A stretch of 21,753 bases of DNA from Phlegmacium glaucopus. Its lineage: Eukaryota; Basidiomycota; Agaricomycetes; Agaricales; Cortinariaceae. Shown piece after piece: positions 19,796 to 21,753 of the stretch. Each line of letters opens with the position of its first letter. The stretch's first letter is position 1. Position numbers and translations under genes: made by a program. Where the stretch lies: positions 1 to 21,753 of the forward strand of contig MU129983.1 of assembly GCA_015039465.1 (NCBI GenBank), in the 5' to 3' direction. The notes beneath the pieces were generated by a model that was given only the letters and a program-made list of their open reading frames with translations, searched no databases and was not told where the DNA came from.

Positions 19796-19826
19796 AGTGA
19801 AGAATGATCGCAGTGAAGAATGATCG
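19796..19826 (+). repeat. Tandem 16-bp duplication
   Basis: AGTGAAGAATGATCG occurs at 19796-19810 and 19812-19826, an exact two-unit tandem repeat, likely from replication slippage. Confidence 0.75.
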
Positions 19827-20233
19827 TAGATTAGAATACCGTCTTTGAGCAAACGATCAATGTGACAAGAGTAACTGAGGCTTCTTCTGTCGCTAACTCT
19901 CACTCTTGACAATTCCTCACTCGCTCTTGAGTTTCATTTTTACTTTTTGCCCCACCCTCCACTCCCTCTTTTGCAAATCAAGCATCTGATTCAAGAAACA
20001 ATCAGCTCAAAGGAAAAGGATATTTGCGAGTTTCCCACCTGCCCCACGCAGCGTGTCTCGCACCTACAGAAACCTTGAGTTGGCTGCTTCTTGGGTCGGG
20101 AAGTACCAAGTACTTTCACCCAAAACATACTAAGCAACTCAAATTTACATCCAAATGTCACACAAGAATTTCGCTTGAAATTATTACAACAAATATTACT
20201 CGGTCACATGCTAGTGACTCGCAAAGATTCTGA
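19827..20233. other. No gene seen
   Basis: AT-rich and pyrimidine-rich intergenic sequence with only short frames. It leads into the CGGGT-rich palindromic cluster. Confidence 0.35.
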
Positions 20234-20400
20234 ACTAGGGAATGTCACGGGCTACCCTGGGGTTTTCCAGGGCAACCCGCACCCGCACCCGTCAAAACCC
20301 GTACCCTCGTCCACGGGTGCGGGTTTCGACAGGCACGGGTGCGGGTTTTGAAAAAACCCGAGGGTATATAACCCGTGGACGGGTACATGTCCAAAACCGA
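20234..20400. mobile_element. CGGGT-rich palindromic cluster, possible hAT-type transposon end
   Basis: The 12-mer CGGGTGCGGGTT occurs at 20314-20325 and 20336-20347. Its exact reverse complement is at 20274-20285. Many further CGGGT/ACCCG pentamers fill 20270-20385, in both orientations, inside otherwise AT-rich DNA. The left edge reads CTAGGGAATGTCACGGG. Dense short subterminal repeats in both orientations behind a TAGGG-like tip are known from hAT transposon ends, where transposase binds. No transposase frame and no matching far end were identified, so this is either one end of a decayed element, a MITE, or an unrelated repeat. Confidence 0.4.
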
Positions 20401-20452
20401 CAGGGAATACATAATAATTTTGTAATAATTATTAATTTATTATTTACTGCAT

Positions 20453-20608
20453 CAGGAAAATAGCAAGGCGCTTGACGAGCTAGAGCTATCATTTCTAGTG
20501 ATTCCAGCTCTAAAGCAATTTCACTACCAGTACCTTGATATGTCCGATTGTATCACATGTACTGGAGCAATAAAGTCACTACTGCCAGCGTCTCAGCTTT
20601 ATCTAGAG
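20453..20608 (+). other. Exon-like open frame, unrecognised
   Basis: A 52-codon frame (QENSKALDELELSFLVIPAL, then KQFHYQYLDMSDC and on to SLLPASQLYLE) ends at GTTATT (20609). It looks protein-like, with amphipathic leucine spacing, but has no ATG start and no matching acceptor exon. An ATG-started frame after 20759 (FEFDDMALVLGQFARTLSES) could be a continuation. It might be a remnant of coding sequence carried by the neighbouring repeat element; this is inference only. Confidence 0.2.
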
Positions 20609-20872
20609 GTTATTACTGGATGTAGTACATACACTTTTTATATCATAATTCTATTTTCTAATTCTATTTTCATTGCTTAATCTTTTGTATCACAATTATA
20701 GGGTGAAAAATGGGTATTTATTGAATATAGATTTAATAATATTGTAGGCTCGTTTTCGAAACACCAATTTTGAGTTTGATGACATGGCATTGGTTCTAGG
20801 ACAATTTGCAAGAACATTATCCGAGTCAGTCAATAATATATTTCAAACAATGAATTACAAAAAGAAACATAC

Positions 20873-21753
20873 CAAATTTCAAGGAAAGCACGAGGATCGG
20901 TCGCAGCATCAACTAGATCATCAGCATCCCCATCATCAGCAGCAGACACATCCATTCTCGAGACACCTGCTGCCATCACTAAATCCCACTTTGGCTTGTC
21001 CATCCGTTTTGCCGATGCGACATAGCCTCGAGTCTTGACACCCCAAACAGATTCACAATAGGCTGCATAGTCAGGCACCTTGCGCTTTTTAGTACTATTT
21101 TCTGCCACATGGTCCTCATATAGCCTTATTTTTCCCGCCTTGATGAGTTCGAGACCACGTTCCACCTACAGTCCGAATATTAGTTGGTACGTATCATGTA
21201 TATAATGTACTATACCACAGCTGCTGCAACAGCAAGTCCACCGAGAGGATATCCATATGGTCTGTCATTAGTCAGTACGTACCCAATTGTTTTCTTGAGG
21301 TGTGCTCCAAACGCCGACACAACGAGGCCGCCTCTAAAGCCTCCTTTATCTCCCTAATAATAGCAGTGAGAATTAGAAGACGGAATTAAATATTACTCAC
21401 GGCAGCGTTAGGATTTTCGAATAAAAAAGAAAAATTCTCCAACAAATAGGCAGCGGCAGCAGGAGCATCATCGTCGCTGACCTCAGATTCCTTTAAAGCC
21501 TTGACTGCAATGAAAATTCCTTCCTTTCCCATGGAGCTTCGCCAGTTGATGAGGACGTCGCCAGCCTTCGGGTGTGAGAAATAATCAATCTTAAATTGAC
21601 AAGAACACCGACTGGGATGAACTTACAACCTGGATTATAGCCGCACTCGCTTCACCCTTAAAGGCGGTTGCAAGAGATGGAAAAACCTGAACCCACAAAT
21701 CCTCAACCACCGTATCCATCACAGCGTTCGTCCCAAATGGGTCCTCCTGACAC
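20873..21753 (-). CDS. Unrecognised protein, 3' part (5' end outside the window)
   Basis: Minus-strand exons 21753-21627, 21565-21401, 21353-21216 and 21165-20873 join in frame through introns of 61, 47 and 50 bp with normal GT..AG ends. The visible part is about 240 aa. Order: VEDLWVQVFPSLATAFKG; GDVLINWRSSMGKEGIFIAV; a hydrophobic GYPLGGLAVAAAV followed by VERGLELIKAGKIRLYED; a basic KKRKV motif (possible nuclear localisation signal); SVWGVKTRGYV; and an acidic Asp/Ala-rich tail. After the donor at 20871-20872 the reading is uncertain: using the acceptor near 20811 would create a stop across the junction, while reading on would end at the stop at 20830. I cannot assign a family. The layout recalls uncharacterised, lineage-expanded basidiomycete families, some of them linked to mobile elements. 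Confidence 0.7.

Noticed and set aside
1..21753. tRNA, rRNA or CRISPR array
   Set aside because: No tRNA B-box-like TTCGANTCC in the right context, no rRNA-like stretch and no regularly spaced direct repeats were seen on reading both strands.

Overview
This window is nuclear DNA of a filamentous fungus, most likely an Agaricomycete (mushroom-forming basidiomycete). The evidence is genes cut into many small exons by 45-75 bp GT..AG introns, pyrimidine-rich 5' regions, AATAAA-type 3' signals, and a cytochrome P450 with 14 short exons. Three genes are reconstructed to base-pair level because the joined exons keep frame and carry family motifs: an NRAMP/SMF divalent-metal transporter (6262-8845, 10 exons, 571 aa), the SSU-processome protein UTP14 (9322-12638, 9 exons, 943 aa) and a membrane-anchored P450 (16538-18889, 14 exons, 545 aa).

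Left part (1-6261): a 5'-truncated relic of a second NRAMP gene (about 410-1146) still has its introns at the same places as the intact gene, so it is a decayed tandem paralogue. About 1.5 kb without a convincing gene follows, then an unrecognised multi-exon gene (2675-5567, about 641 aa as modelled). Its last exon is open for 333 codons, and a second frame there encodes a strongly hydrophobic stretch.

Middle (6262-12638): NRAMP and UTP14 lie head to tail with about 480 bp between them. From 12639 to 16537 there is almost 4 kb without a convincing gene. It holds a degenerate modular repeat family (modules A, B, C in shuffled order) and, next to the P450, a duplicated motif with a small hairpin.

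Right part (16538-21753): the intact P450; a low-confidence small minus-strand gene overlapping its 3' side; short repeats; a palindromic CGGGT-rich cluster that resembles the end of a hAT-type DNA transposon; and the 3' part of an unrecognised minus-strand gene that runs off the window, with a basic KKRKV motif and an acidic tail. The genes do not form an evident pathway or cluster: metal uptake, ribosome biogenesis and a single P450 look like ordinary neighbours. No CRISPR array, rRNA or tRNA was seen.
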